64,000 nt of DNA from Magnolia sinica (GCF_029962835.1 NC_080591.1:45019501-45083500); one strand, 5' to 3'; positions 45,499 to 57,240 are shown, numbered from the stretch's first letter. Program-made: numbers and translations. The notes: generated by a model not told the origin, from the letters alone.

Positions 45499-46400
45499 TT
45501 AGGAAGTAAAGCACACGTAATTACATATGTCTTCTAATTGTCTACGAGTGCACACACCAGTGAGAGGGTTTTCAAGAATTTGAGTGGTTGGATGATCTTT
45601 GACAGTCCTTAGTTCAGAGTTTTCTTGATTTGATGAAGTATCTGGTTTGTCAATTAAAAGAACTTCATCATTATTTGAACTTGGGGCAGGTGTATTCAAG
45701 TGATCATTAATGACCACATTAATGGACTCTTGAATCACACTAGTCCTGATGTTCAGTACACGATATGCCCGACTGTTTAAAGAGTATCCTAAAAAGATCC
45801 CTTCGTCACTGTGTCAAATTTTTTCAGATTTTTACGGTCACGCAAAATATAACACTTGCTACCAAAAACTCGAAAGTATTTGACAGTAGGCTTCTTATCA
45901 AACCAAAGTTCATAAGCCGTTTTATTATTAGATTTACATGTATAAACCCGGTTAATAATATAACAGGCGGTATTCACTGCTTCAGCCCAAGGATTTCTAG
46001 GGAGCTTTATACTATTCAACATTACGTTTCCCATTTCTTGAAGCACTCTATCTTTTCTTTCTATAATTCCATTTTGTTATGATGTTTTGGGCACAGAGAA
46101 TTCATGCGATATTCCCTGCTCGCTACAGAATTTCTCAAAACTACTATTCTCGAATTCAGATCCATGATCACTACGGATCTTACTGACATGAGAACATTTT
46201 TCACTTCATCATGGGTTTCTGATTTGTCCCTTAAAAATGTAACCCAAGTGAATCTGGTATAATCATCTACGATAACCAAGATGTATTTTTTGCCACTTTA
46301 ACTCTCTGTTTTAGTTAGTCCTACAAGATCCATGTGGAGCAGCTCGAGTGGTCTTGATGTGGCATTGGAGTTCACCTTTTTGTGAGAACTCCTAGTTTAT
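45499..46400 (-). pseudogene. pol: Copia-1 integrase core and C-terminus
   Basis: Pieces read VDDYTRFTWVTFLRDKS (46220-46280), a region that should hold the second catalytic Asp near 46150, then AEAVNTACYIINRVY and YFRVFGSKCYI (45830-45990). Several stops and frame changes occur. Confidence 0.8.
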
Positions 46401-46408
46401 TTACCATA

Positions 46409-47866
46409 CTAGCATTCACCACATATTTTTTCTACTTTTTGCAACTTTGGTAGACCTTTAATTAGTTCTCCTTTGCTCAATCTATATAAATTCCGATAGT
46501 GTATATATCCAAGGCGTTTATGCCATAAATCTATCTCCTCGGTATGGACCATGTAGCACGATTGATTAGATGAGCTACCATTGTTTACAATATAGCAGTT
46601 TTTAGAAGTTCTGTGACCAGTTAATATAACAGAACCCTTTTTGTTTATTATTTCACAACCTTGATTAGAAAATTTCATACTATGGTTGTTATCGAATATT
46701 TGAGATCTGCTTAACAGGTTGTGTTTTAGTCCCTCAACATATAAAATGTCTTTAAATAGAGGGAGGTTATAAAGTTGGACCGTACCTTTGCTAATAATCT
46801 TACGATTGCTGCCATCACCAAATGTGACTGACCCATCAGTCATATCTTTTAAATCGGTGAATAAAGCCTTGTCGCCTTTCATATACTCGGAGCATCCACT
46901 ATCTAAGTACCACTTTGAATGGCTTGTTGCTTTGAAAGCAGTGTGGGCAACCAAGCAGGCAACTTTAGGAACCCATTTCAGAACTATTTTGGGTTTAGGA
47001 GTATATTTGGTCTCCTTCTGTCTGTTGTTGTAAGAATGACCTACTGAGTTAGATTTTAAGAGCTCCTTAAGTAAATCAACTATCTTTTCAGCTAATGGGT
47101 TTCGATTCTGATTTTTAAAGTTGACATAGCTGCTTTTAGGTTTTTGAAAGGCTTTTGTATTTTTAGAAAAACCTTGATAAGTACTTTTCCCTTTTGAGTT
47201 TAAGGTCTCTCCTTTCACAAACTTAGGAGGAGTATTCTTTTGTTTAGGAGGTATATTCTTATCATAGCCCAACCCGGATCGATCACCACATTTTCTTGAT
47301 CCAGATAATAGTTTTTCTAACTTTGGATCACCTTGGGCATATCTCCATGTGTCTTTTAAACTCAGAAGAGAAGATACTTCATTTTTAAGTTTCTCATTTT
47401 CAGATTTCAGATTTTCAATCAGGGAGGTTTTGAATTCTAAATAGCATTTTGATTTTACAGAACAATCTGAAATTTGGGATTTTTCTAAAACAAGTGATTC
47501 AAAACATTCTTTGAGTTTTAAAAACTTTTCTTTTTGAAGTTTTAGTTTTATGACAATTTTACAACTTTCCTTGTATAGAGCATTATAAGCATCTTGAAGA
47601 TCTTCTTCAATTTCACATTCACTGTTCAGATTTTCCTCACTAGTTGAATCATCATAATCTAAAAAAGTGAACTTAGCTAGTGTCATAAGGGCTTTAACTT
47701 CATTGCCCGACTCGGTTTCAGAATCTTCTGATTCAGAAGAGGCTTCAGTGCCAGAAGATTCATCCCAAGTAGCCAACATTCCTTCCTTTTTAGATTTGTC
47801 CTTTTTAAGACATTTGTTTGCTAAATGCCCATATTCTTGGCAATTGTAACATTGACTATCTTTCAA
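46409..47866 (-). CDS. gag-pro: Copia-1 zinc knuckle, protease and integrase N-terminus (open part)
   Basis: A 485-residue open frame. CYNCQEYGHLANKC (CX2CX4HX4C, residues about 5-18) is the nucleocapsid knuckle. An acidic and coiled-coil stretch follows (about 30-170). Then comes WYLDSGCSEYMKGD with the protease DSG, and LWHKRLGYIHYRNLYRL...CGEC, the integrase zinc-binding (GAG-pre-integrase) domain. It ends at a stop in the C of that finger region. It is the longest intact part of this element. Confidence 0.85.
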   Translation of the reverse strand: MKDSQCYNCQEYGHLANKCLKKDKSKKEGMLATWDESSGTEASSESEDSETESGNEVKALMTLAKFTFLDYDDSTSEENLNSECEIEEDLQDAYNALYKESCKIVIKLKLQKEKFLKLKECFESLVLEKSQISDCSVKSKCYLEFKTSLIENLKSENEKLKNEVSSLLSLKDTWRYAQGDPKLEKLLSGSRKCGDRSGLGYDKNIPPKQKNTPPKFVKGETLNSKGKSTYQGFSKNTKAFQKPKSSYVNFKNQNRNPLAEKIVDLLKELLKSNSVGHSYNNRQKETKYTPKPKIVLKWVPKVACLVAHTAFKATSHSKWYLDSGCSEYMKGDKALFTDLKDMTDGSVTFGDGSNRKIISKGTVQLYNLPLFKDILYVEGLKHNLLSRSQIFDNNHSMKFSNQGCEIINKKGSVILTGHRTSKNCYIVNNGSSSNQSCYMVHTEEIDLWHKRLGYIHYRNLYRLSKGELIKGLPKLQKVEKICGEC

Positions 47867-48713
47867 AGATTTTCAGGTTTCAGTTTTAGATTTAGATCTT
47901 CTCTTATCATTTGATTTTTGAAAATCTATCATTTTCTTGCTTTTGAAAATATTGTAAAACCTTTTCGCTAAAAGAGCCATATCATCTTCAGAATCTTCTA
48001 AATCTGAGTTTTATTGAGAAATACCTTTAGAAGATTTAAGAGCGATGGATTTACTTTTAGGAGCTTTAAAGTTTAACTCATAGGATTGTAAACAATCAAC
48101 TAGTTCTTCTACCCTCATATTGTCCGTATCACAAAGTTCCTGGATTGCGGTTACTTTAGAGTTGAACCGTTCTGGAAGAGAGCGTAGTATCTTCCCACAC
48201 TTTACTTTCTGGGATTTTATCGCCAAGACCCCACATTGAGTTTACAATGTCATTTAATCTTGTATAAAAGTCCACAAACATTTCATTTTCTTCCAAATGA
48301 ATTTCTTCAAATTTGGTTGTGAGAAGTTGGACTTTAGATTTTTTTACAATTGTAGTACCCTCGTGTGTCATTTCTAATATATCCTAGGCTTGCTTTGCAG
48401 TATCACAGGATATGAATGTTTTGAACTCATCCGGTGATAATGCGCAAGTGATTGCATTTAGTGCTTTTGCATTGGCACTACTCTCATTTTTCTGAAGGCT
48501 GGTCCAAGAGAAATAAGGAGTTACTCTCATAGATTTTGAACCATCGATTCCAGTCACTTCAGTAGTAGGTGGGTTCCATTCAGTCATTGTGGCTTGCCAC
48601 ACGCTCTCATCCATTGATTTAAGGAAGTTCCTCATCCTGGCTTTCCAATAAGCATAGTTGGAGCCATCAAATGGTGGAGGCCTAGTGACTGATAGGCTAT
48701 CAAAATTTGACAT
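47867..48713 (-). pseudogene. gag: Copia-1 gag N-terminal part
   Basis: The start MSNFDSLSVTRPPPF is at 48713, followed by NYAYWKARMRNFLKS, AKALNAITCALSPDEF and MTHEGTTIVKKSKVQ, as in SIRE-like gag. Stops or frame changes near 48380, 48160 and 48010 break it. Confidence 0.85.
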
Positions 48714-48783
48714 CTTTTATATAGCTTAGATCGTTAGCTCAGGAAATAAATCTAAATAAAAAGCAATAAGAGCAAGCTATTAG

Positions 48784-48795
48784 GCTTTGATACCA
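48784..48795 (-). promoter_or_regulatory. Copia-1 primer-binding site
   Basis: TGGTATCAAAGC on the minus strand, two bases from the 5' LTR end, as in Copia-2. Confidence 0.8.
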
Positions 48796-49886
48796 CTTGA
48801 AACTGGCAAGCTATACGTCCTAGAGGGGGGGGGGGGGAGTGTGAATAGGACGATGCCAAATTATAATTATAACAGCGGAATAAAATAGATAGATAGCCAA
48901 ATAAAATAAATCAATTCACAATGCTAAAATAAAATCAACCTCAATAAATAAGTATTGAGAGGTTGATATGAATTTAGTTCTAAGGACAACCTTACACCAT
49001 AAAAACCAAGGGTTTATGGCAGGACAACCTTATTTTTAGAACGTCCTTTGTATCAAAAACTCAATGTGAAGAGAAATAAATAAATAGTATGGAATTGAAA
49101 TAAATTACAGGAATTTAAATCTAAATTATTACAACATTCCACACACTTGCTTGAAATGTAAATTTTACAACATTCACATCCACACATACATCCCACAAAC
49201 TTGAATGATAAAAGATAGAAATTTAAGCAAACATTCAAACTACAAGATAAAGAATTATAGTGGTTCGCCTGTGTGTACACCAACTGTTTAACAGCAGCCA
49301 CACAGAATGCTACTCCACTCCTAATATCCTCACACAGGGGATATTAGCGTTCACTAACAAAATAATTTTCACAGGTTCACCTAAAACCTTCACAATTGTA
49401 TCTTTTTAATTTGGGCTTACACAATCCAAAAACCCACACTTTCTGAGTTTTTTGTCTCTCCTCAGATAACCACACAATGAGATTTTTCTGGCGAATCTCA
49501 AATAAAAACCAAAAGAATAGAAATTTTACATAAACGTAAAATACCTGGATTTCTCCTTTTTGTAGTAGCCCTATAGAACCAATCGGAGTAGATGTTCGAA
49601 TCAACATTCAATATCCAATACTCACTTTACAATGGTTCTAAGTTCTAATTGATTTTAAATTAAATCAAATGGGCGTAGCTCTATTTGATTTTGATTCCAA
49701 GAAGAAGGAATACAACAATTCCTCTTTTCAAATAAGATTGGAATATAGGAATAAAATCAAATAAGAAAAGCTAACAAAAAAAATATTAAATATGCACAGC
49801 GTAGCTTAAAATGAACAAACTTATCTCAGAGTGGAGGCTTGAATTTTCTTAAAATTAATCGATGAAAAACTCTAAAATTCGTGTTC

Positions 49887-49895
49887 AATTTATAG
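49887..49895 (-). promoter_or_regulatory. TATA box of the Copia-1 5' LTR
   Basis: CTATAAATT on the minus strand lies about 15 bp downstream, in the element's direction, of the palindromic array. Confidence 0.5.
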
Positions 49896-49910
49896 ATGAA
49901 AAGATCACGT

Positions 49911-50300
49911 CTACGACTGGTCTTAGGAACCCTTCGACTGGTTGTAGAACCAATGACATTTTGAAAATTTTGAGCGCGATCTAAAAAACCGTTCTACGAC
50001 TGGTCTTAGAGAGTCTACGATTAGTCGTGCACCACCTACGACCGGTCGTAGCTGACGCAGGACTAGTCGTAGATAACTAGGTTTGGTTGCTGGAGTTTGA
50101 GTCGTAGTTCTAGGACTGGTCGAAGGTCGAGTCGTGACCTCCCTACGACCGATTGAAGAGTCTCCAGGACTGGTCGTAAGAGTAACCAAAAAATTCTGAA
50201 AATCTTCAACAACTTAGGACTGGTCGTGGAATTTCTTGGACTGGTCGAACCAGTGCTAGGACTAGTCGAACAAAGTCTAGGACTAGTCTTAGAATAGACC
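49911..50300 (-). repeat. Palindromic ~22-bp array in Copia-1 5' LTR (U3)
   Basis: About a dozen CTAGGACTGGTCGTAG-like copies, with a perfect palindrome CTACGACCGGTCGTAG at 50036-50051. The array ends directly upstream of the TATA box, the place of a U3 enhancer. Confidence 0.75.
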
Positions 50301-50750
50301 AATTCATATAAATAGATTCATTTTGAATTATGTATACAAAATGACCTACCCTAAGGTCAATCTAAGGTCTATCATACCCGGGACATGAAGTATAAACATT
50401 GAACTTCATCCTTTCAGATGTAGGTTGACCTTTGAACCTTATGAAGGTTGAGATCTCTATCTTGATGTAGCTTGATCTTGAGATCTTCGAAAGCTTGTAC
50501 TTCAACTTCATCTTGAGTTGTACTTGAGTCTTGAAATGTACTTTTCTTATCGATGTAGCTCTGAACATTGATGCTTAAAGTACATGACTTTACATTTCTT
50601 GAAGCAGAGCACCGTACATGTCTTGAACCATTGTGATGCAGTGTCTTGATCATATATATATCAACATACAAACACAAGACACAGATAGAGGTTTTGGCAC
50701 AACAAAATTTGACAATCAAAGGAGCATGAGACCATAGCACTTACAATTCC

Positions 50751-51235
50751 TCTGCTTTCTGTTCCCGTACACACTCAGGAAAGTATTTCTCATTGAACTT
50801 CTCACAGAACATATCCCATGTCCATGCGGTATCTTCTTCAATTGTTCTAGCAATTGTCTCCCACCAGTGGTTGCCCTCTCCCCCTAACATGAAAACCACA
50901 AGTGTAACCTTCTGCTCCTCATGCCATCCTAAAATAGTGAATATCTTCTCTATTTGCTTTTTTCACTTTTCTACCTCCATAAAGTTCGACAAACCCTCTA
51001 AAGAAGGCGACTTTAATCTCTTAAATTTCTTTATTAAGCCCCTAATGCCATCCTGCACAACTTGGGCGGCTCCTCTATTATCGCGGCGAATGTGTTGTTC
51101 AAGAATGGCCGCTATGTCGCCTAAAGCACGGAAGACCCCATCAAGTGACTGGCCAGTTTCGGTGAACCCCATCGTTTCTGCCACAGGACTAGCTCTACCT
51201 CTATCTCTATCTCTACACTGACACCCGGACATATT
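50751..51235 (-). pseudogene. gag: Gypsy-2 gag, N-terminal part
   Basis: The start is the Met at 51232 (MSGCQCRDRDRGRASP), reading on through IRGLIKKFKRLKSPS and, after a stop, KIFTILGWHEEQKVTLVVF and CEKFNEKYFPE. Copia-1 entered at 50750, and the gag sequence resumes at 39973. The two halves fit one gag protein. Confidence 0.8.
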
Positions 51236-51400
51236 TTAAATCTAACAATAAGGTTTAGATGTCACATAAGGCCCGATACTAAAATACAATACAACAAGTT
51301 AAGTTTTGATCGCAACTACTCTCACAAGGGATATATCCTAATTTTTTTAAAGTGACTAAGTTTTCAAGTAAAACCCTATGTCCTCAATGATTATAAACCT

Positions 51401-51414
51401 AAGTTTTGATACCA
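51401..51414 (-). promoter_or_regulatory. Gypsy-2 primer-binding site
   Basis: TGGTATCAAAACTT on the minus strand, four bases from the LTR, is a slightly degraded initiator-methionine tRNA primer site. Confidence 0.65.
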
Positions 51415-51418
51415 ATCT

Positions 51419-52592
51419 ATCACGCCCCGAAATCCGGCGCTTGGTTATATCTGACCCCGATTCCGTACCCGAAGGCATGACTTATGTTTTGTATGTTTAC
51501 ATTTCATAATCCACACGTATATTGAAAAAATGATCTCATTCATAAAATATAACAATCCAAAAATTGAATAATCAAACATGTATTTAAAGAAGAATAAAAT
51601 GTCCATGTTCCTACTATTCAAGATTATCATCAAACACATGTCATCGTCATGCTATCATACTATACTTAATGTTCATTACACTTATTTAGAAAATGGTAAA
51701 GAAATAAAAATAAATAAAAGAAAATCTCTTTAAACTTCTCCATGAGATCTCGATCCTGAAATTTTAAAATCCCAATAGGGTAAGTTGCAAAACCTATGAG
51801 TAATCTCAACACAGGTTTTAAAATAACCTCATATAATATGAATAAAAATGTATTAAAAGATATAATATCTATTTAGATAAAACAACAAATGAGGAGATTT
51901 AATAAATAAAAAATTTCAATTTAAATTCAAAGAAAAATAAATGAATGAAATCAACATATGCTATACTCCATAATAACATTTGTGCTTTATTCTTTTTAAC
52001 ACTAGGGCTAGTTTACACCGGTTGGCCAACACCCGCGCCAATACAACACCTAGCCTGGCAATGGGAACATCTCGCATGACATGCTCACCCATCCAAAGGG
52101 CACTTGGTGAGGGACTCATTTGTACGTTAGCTGGTCAGACTACTACCCTACCAAACCTGTCAGTGAGAACCTTTTGCAATCCTGACATGCTCACCCACTC
52201 AAAGGGTACGGTAGAGGTTCAAAAAGGTACTAGTTAGGTTTCTGGGACTTTCGACCCAAGGGTCTTGATCGCCCCACCTATTTACGCTTTAGGAATTTTC
52301 AACCCAGAGGACTTGATCGCCCCACCTATTTTCTGGTGTTTCAAAAACTATTCTGGTCATGTATGATTTAAATATTACATGAAACAAATGTTTCTAAAAA
52401 TATACAATGATCACTATTCTTTGGTAGAATCCATGATACATGTTGTCAATAATTTATCAAACTTAAAAAAAGTTTCTGGTGAATGTAAATTGTCCGTACA
52501 TGATTAAATTTCTATAAAAAAAATGAATAAGCATGCAACGTAATTAATTAGATCTTAGAATCTGTAAAAATTTATATATAAACTCAAGATTC

Positions 52593-52645
<53 letters not shown>

Positions 52646-53049
52646 AATCTAAATAAATAAAAAATGAATTTTCAAGGTGTGATTAACAATAAAGCGATAT
52701 AAAAGCCGAATTGAGGCACATTAAAATAACGACAACCAAAGTAAAAATAAAAATAAAATTTAAACACATTTTAGGAAGCATACTAAGCAATTACATCAAA
52801 TTAAAAGAACATTTAGGATGGCAACAAAAATAATTAATTAAAAGTGCAAATGAATAAACAAATAAATAATTAATTAATTAACATTTTTATAATATCAAGT
52901 GAGAGAAACTCACTTTTTCTTAAAAAAAGTATTTCTTTTCTTTTCTTTTCTTTTCTTCCTCTCTCTTCCTTTTTCTCCCTCCTTTTCTTCCTTCCTTTTT
53001 CTCTCTCTTATTTGTCTCCCTCAATGTAAATAACCAACAACTCTACTTT

Positions 53050-53102
<53 letters not shown>

Positions 53103-53820
53103 CTCTCCTCACTCTTCTCACGTCATAGCATACCCGACCTTCCTTTGCTTCCTTATTTATAAGGAACACAACAGCACGTGTGATATTTTAATGTTAGTAA
53201 GTTTTCTTTTAAATTTCAGTTTTTCTTTTTAAAGCTTTGTGTGTCACTTTTTTTTCTTCCATGTTTTGATTTACACCACATGCACTAATCTAGTGTAAGG
53301 TCGTGCACACATGTTCCATGCATTGCACACATGCCACGTGTGTGGTACATGTATGTGAGGTGTAGTTATCGTAGGTGTGCATAGTGTATGGTTGGTGATG
53401 CATTCCATGGTACATAAATAGATGATGTAGATGGATGGATGGATCAATGTATAATAGATGGACGGATGGATGTATGGATAGATGGATGGATAAATATACG
53501 GTTGGATGAGTTCATGTGTGATCGGGGAATGGACTTCGTGATGTATCTGTGGATTAGTGGTGAGATGGATGATCAGTTTAGATGGATGGACAGGTATTAT
53601 AATGATTTCAGCATATGGACAGTTTGATGGTTGTATCGTTGGATGGATGGATAAATGTGTGGTTGGATTTATTAGTTAATGAACAGTTGGATCGGATATG
53701 TCCAAATCAATGGTTGAGATTGAACCAGTTGATCTTGTAGATCGACGGTCATATCGGACTAATTGGGTGCTTCGATCAATGGTTAAAATTTGATGGTCAA
53801 GATTTATTTGGGTTATTAGA
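51419..53820 (-). repeat. Gypsy-2 5' LTR with CA/TA and CT microsatellites
   Basis: It is homologous to 34355-36699. It has an extra (CA)n(TA)n tract (52594-52645) and a (CT)n run (53053-53096). A TTATAAATA box lies on the minus strand near 53153-53161. The terminal TG has become TA at 51419. Confidence 0.9.
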
Positions 53821-53832
53821 CCAGGCGTGCCA
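53821..53832 (-). promoter_or_regulatory. Gypsy-3 primer-binding site, split by Gypsy-2
   Basis: The minus strand reads TGGCACGCCTGG next to the LTR end. The CCAGG at its edge is the Gypsy-2 target duplication, and the primer region continues as TGAGACTC at 34342-34349. Confidence 0.55.
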
Positions 53833-53838
53833 AAAAAT

Positions 53839-54769
53839 TGTTCGCCGATGTTTTGATGATCCTTTCTTCAGCACGGGTGATGAGTGTGTGGACGTGCTAG
53901 AATTAGGATTACGTTTTCAATTCAAATTGAACAACAATGACCCCGAGCGCTAAAGTAGGCAGACATTGAGTATGATCAAGATTCGAGGAGATTGATTGCC
54001 TCTTCAGCCACTCACTCAAAGTGTAAATGGATCAGGTGATGGTCAGAGGGTGGGGTTCGTCCTTTGATGATGGGCTTCTTTTTGCCTTCCGAACGAAATG
54101 ACTTTTTTAATGCATGAAGAGTGAAATAGAAAACAGAAATTAAAATCGATCACTATTGGCCACTAATGGGCACTTTAATTATAGCTATAGTTATCGACTA
54201 ATGTGTTTACACTATGAATTAAGCTAAAGAAAGCAAATAGTAAATGCAGTAAGTAAATGATTACTCTAAGGAAAAGGGTTTACTTGATAAAAGCATCGAC
54301 TACATTAAGGAATGTAAATTCGATCGGATAACTGAAGATAATTGAAGATAATTAATTTATTGATTTGTTTGGGTTGGTGTGAGACCCTTTCTAAACTTGC
54401 TTAGTTTTCTATTTATACTGAATCTTTGCTATTCCAAATGCTTCCCACGATCTTGTGGTTATCATAACTGTTTCCTCCATCTTTCTGCTTTTATATTGTT
54501 CCCACAATCTTATGTTCTCTAAATTCTTGACATCTGACAACATTCATACAAACTTGACAACTGGCTAACTGATTGCTTAGTTGCTTGAACTCGATCACAC
54601 CATAAATAACTACTTAAAATGCGCACGACATCTGACGACATTCTTTCAAAGCTCGGTCATATATTCTTAAAATAATCTTACGACCGTTAAACACATGCAC
54701 GTGTGATTCACACGAGTCTAACCCTAAATAATCGAAAACTGGACTCGGTCGAATAGGGTATAAACACCA
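53839..54769 (-). repeat. Gypsy-3 5' LTR (about 930 bp)
   Basis: It starts TGTTCGCC next to the primer site and ends ACACCA. It resembles the degenerate LTR at 14713-15480. The right border is inferred from the shared ACACCAG end. Confidence 0.5.
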
Positions 54770-55300
54770 GCACTTAGGGATTTCTTGGAATACATCAGAG
54801 AAAAGTACGATCTATGTACCATGATCGATCACCTTAAGGCTGAGAATCCCAAGTAGTTATAGCTAGTGATATTGTTGAGAACATATTGGCCAGCCACACA
54901 CAAAACTGAAGAATTCAGATGATGAGTTTGAGGACATGAGTGTATAGATTGTTGCTCTGTAAGCACAATTGATGATACTGAAGAGAGATTTTGAAGAGAA
55001 GAATGCTAAATGCGAATGAAAGAGGAAAACGGTCAACGACCTGACCTCATCTACTAAGGCTCAAATAGAGGGCTATCGGTTCGGTTCAACAAGTACTCTT
55101 CAAACACAAAGTCATTTTGCGCAAGATGAGGGGTTAATTAGAGAAAACAGAGACTGCAATTCAACAGTTTTCTACATTTGAATTGTAGCTCTTCTTCCTT
55201 TTGTACTGTATTTGTTGATCAATGAAATCGGCCATCAATCCTTCTTTTGTTATCGGTCGCCTTACTTTACTCTTTCCTTCTTTTTATATTCTCTAAATAA
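54770..55300 (+). pseudogene. 3' end of an antisense-type ORF module
   Basis: Plus-strand pieces such as EEKNAKCE.KRKTVNDL and LTSSTKAQIEGY look like a coiled-coil C-terminus. The following T-rich tail parallels 19380-19500. No complete frame remains. The parallel with the 3' end of the 15955-19350 ORF is in layout and composition; sequence identity is low by eye. Confidence 0.3.
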
Positions 55301-55439
55301 CTAATTGGTGACATGGCGCCTAAAGTACGAGGAGTCATGCATGGCCCTCCAAAATAATAGCCATGACGGTTGCACACTCTACTTTTTAGAAACATGAACT
55401 ATCTTTACCCGCCATAATTTCATTGGACGTGGGTTCCGT

Positions 55440-55860
55440 AATTGCCTATTTAAATCACCTTGGATCCCGTTTTAAACTCACACTGAAATCAGGCAACCTC
55501 CGAAGATTCCTAACTTTACAATCATGGCCTTCAACCCAAGTTCCCCCTCCTTCCTTGATGGTGCAAAGAGGTCTCTGAAAGAGATCATTGACTGGGGTCT
55601 CATTGGCTTTATCCAATCCTCGTTGCTATTTGACACCAACTTCTTCCTTAGGGAGGCTTGGGACATCGCCTAATCGGACGTTATGCATGGAGAACTTCTG
55701 AAAGTACTGAAGAACCTGTACTTTTTTAAAAATTGCCACTTCCATTTCATCTTCGAGTCCGAGCAGCTTGCTGAACACCTATGACAACAAGCTACAACAT
55801 GGGAGGATTCTTTGCTAGTAAATGAAGTTTACGAACTAGCATGGAATGACTGACTATGGT
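55440..55860 (+). pseudogene. 5' part of an antisense-type ORF module
   Basis: A TATTTAAA box at about 55448 precedes ATG at 55524, with MAFNPSSPSFLDGAKRSL and then LIGFIQSSLLFDTNFFLREAWD. An in-frame stop follows IA at 55670-55672, after which the frame continues (ELLKVLKNLYFFKN). It has the same start context (ATCATGGC) and a similar opening as the ORF at 15955. I do not recognise a domain. Confidence 0.35.
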
Positions 55861-55904
55861 GGAACTAGATTCACTGGTTCAACCATACCTTACTCTGTGT
55901 TGTA

Positions 55905-56540
55905 GGCTATTCACAACCCCAAGTGTAGTGTCGCGATGTATTAATAATCTCGGTGAGACCGAGGTCGAATCCACAGGGACTGAACTTGTGTGTCCTCTAA
56001 AATTAAGTAGAACTCGAACTAGAAGAAGATGTGAATATAATTCTAAAGTAATTGAGAGAGTAATTGTGATTAAGGTAATTAAAACTTATAAATTTAAAGG
56101 TGGGAACTAGGGTTTCCAAGGATCCACTTGTAGCAATCAGGGTGATACCATGCTTGATTCAAGGACATAATTGGAATCAGAGTCCTATCTTATTCAGTTG
56201 GAAGAAGAGACAGTCAGATCTTAATATAAAATCTACATTGTCCTCATTGTAAAATCTACATTGTCCTCAATGTAAAAGAAATAAGCATGTAATGCAAAAG
56301 AGGCAATGGAAAGAAAAGGGAAGTGATGAAAAGATAATATATGAAGAAGGAATTTTGAGGCTTTTCCAATAATCTCAGTGTGAAGATGGGTTAACACAAG
56401 AATTAAACCAATGGAAAATAAACTATCTTAAACAAAAAAAAAGTAAATTATCCTAAACAGCGGAAAGCAAACTATCCTAAACACAACATATATGAAAGCA
56501 ATAAACCTAAACATACCTCCGTTAGACTAGGAGGTTAATC
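55905..56540 (-). repeat. Athila-like gypsy 3' LTR and 3' untranslated region, approximate
   Basis: The minus strand has AGTCCCTGTGGATTCGACC (55964-55982), a phrase common near the U5 end of plant gypsy LTRs, and lies directly downstream of an integrase tail. Borders are not sharp. Confidence 0.4.
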
Positions 56541-56981
56541 CTAGTAAACAGGATCAATCAGAGGTATGAACATGTCTTCTAAATCAAATTTCTCAACAAA
56601 TGGCTTTAATTGATGTCCATTCACTTTAAAAACATTGCCATTGTTTGGATTCTGAATCTCGATGGCCCCATGAAGATAGACATTAGTAACAGTGAAAAGA
56701 CCGGTCCAACGAGATCGGAGTTTATCTGGAAAAAGATGTAATCGAGAATTGTACAAAGGGACTTTTTGACCAATGAAGAATGATTTCTAAAGGATGTTCC
56801 TGTCATGGAACACTTTCATCTTGTCCTTGTAAATTCTCGAGTTATCGTATGCGTCATTCCGGATCTCTTTAAGTTCATTCAACTGAAGTTTACATAGCGA
56901 GCCAGCATTGTCCAAAATAAGGTTTGGATTTTTAATAGCCTAGTAGACCCTATATTCCAACTCCACAAGCAAGTGGTAAGC
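56541..56981 (-). pseudogene. pol: Athila-like integrase C-terminal fragment
   Basis: The minus strand reads LVELEYRVY, LNELKEIRNDAYDNSRIYK, then [19 protein letters not shown] and [22 protein letters not shown], the standard C-terminus of Athila/Tat-type integrase. Two stops interrupt it. It is cut at 56981 by the LTR of a plus-strand element. Confidence 0.75.
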
Positions 56982-57240
56982 TGTGAGACCTGACCTGAGT
57001 TCTCATGTGTGCATGTGTGTGTGTGAGTATGCATTTTGTTCATTTTGGTCCCGCGATCCTACCGGTTGAATTTCGACGACCCGCGGCCTTGAGATAGTGT
57101 TTGTAGTTACCCTTGAGTTTGGTCATGTAAACTTGACTCGAGTTGACCTGAGACCTATGTCATTACGTCCGCCTCGTCGCTGCGATTCCGACGCCATGTC
57201 CCGTGCATTAATCCAATATGTACATCTCAAGTTATGATGA
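56982..57240 (+). repeat. Gypsy-5 5' LTR remnant
   Basis: TGTGAGACCTGACC begins a segment closely similar to 57360-57618. Similarity stops at about 57240. The candidate left target duplication is TAAGC (56977-56981); its partner is not found in the window. Confidence 0.6.

Larger units (their letters stand above)
39979..50745 (-). mobile_element. Copia-1: full-length SIRE-like Ty1/copia element
   Basis: Two long LTRs (1958 and 1948 bp) bound a 10.8-kb minus-strand element with perfect ATTCC target duplications (39974-39978 and 50746-50750), inserted in the gag of Gypsy-2. In its own direction it has primer site, gag, protease, integrase, RT, RNase H, an additional ORF, polypurine tract and 3' LTR. 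Length, long LTRs and an extra ORF fit the SIRE/Maximus lineage. Stops in most frames and clear differences between the LTRs show it is not recent. Confidence 0.95.
48798..50745 (-). repeat. Copia-1 5' LTR
   Basis: It matches the 3' LTR along its length with scattered substitutions and a different poly-G tract (about 48825-48838). Promoter elements lie at 49887-49895 and 49911-50300. Confidence 0.9.
34355..53820 (-). mobile_element. Gypsy-2: chromovirus (Tekay/Del-like), interrupted by Copia-1
   Basis: LTRs of 2345 bp (34355-36699) and 2402 bp (51419-53820) flank a minus-strand element. Perfect 5-bp duplications CCAGG lie at 34350-34354 and 53821-53825. Gag, protease, RT, RNase H, an integrase zinc finger and a chromodomain-like C-terminus are recognisable. 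The integrase catalytic core is missing, and frames are broken by stops. Without Copia-1 the element would be about 8.7 kb. Confidence 0.9.

Noticed and set aside
53430..53640. GGAT-rich stretch encoding a Met/Asp/Trp-rich frame
   Set aside because: It is a microsatellite-like tract inside the Gypsy-2 LTR and is also present at about 36340-36520; not a gene.
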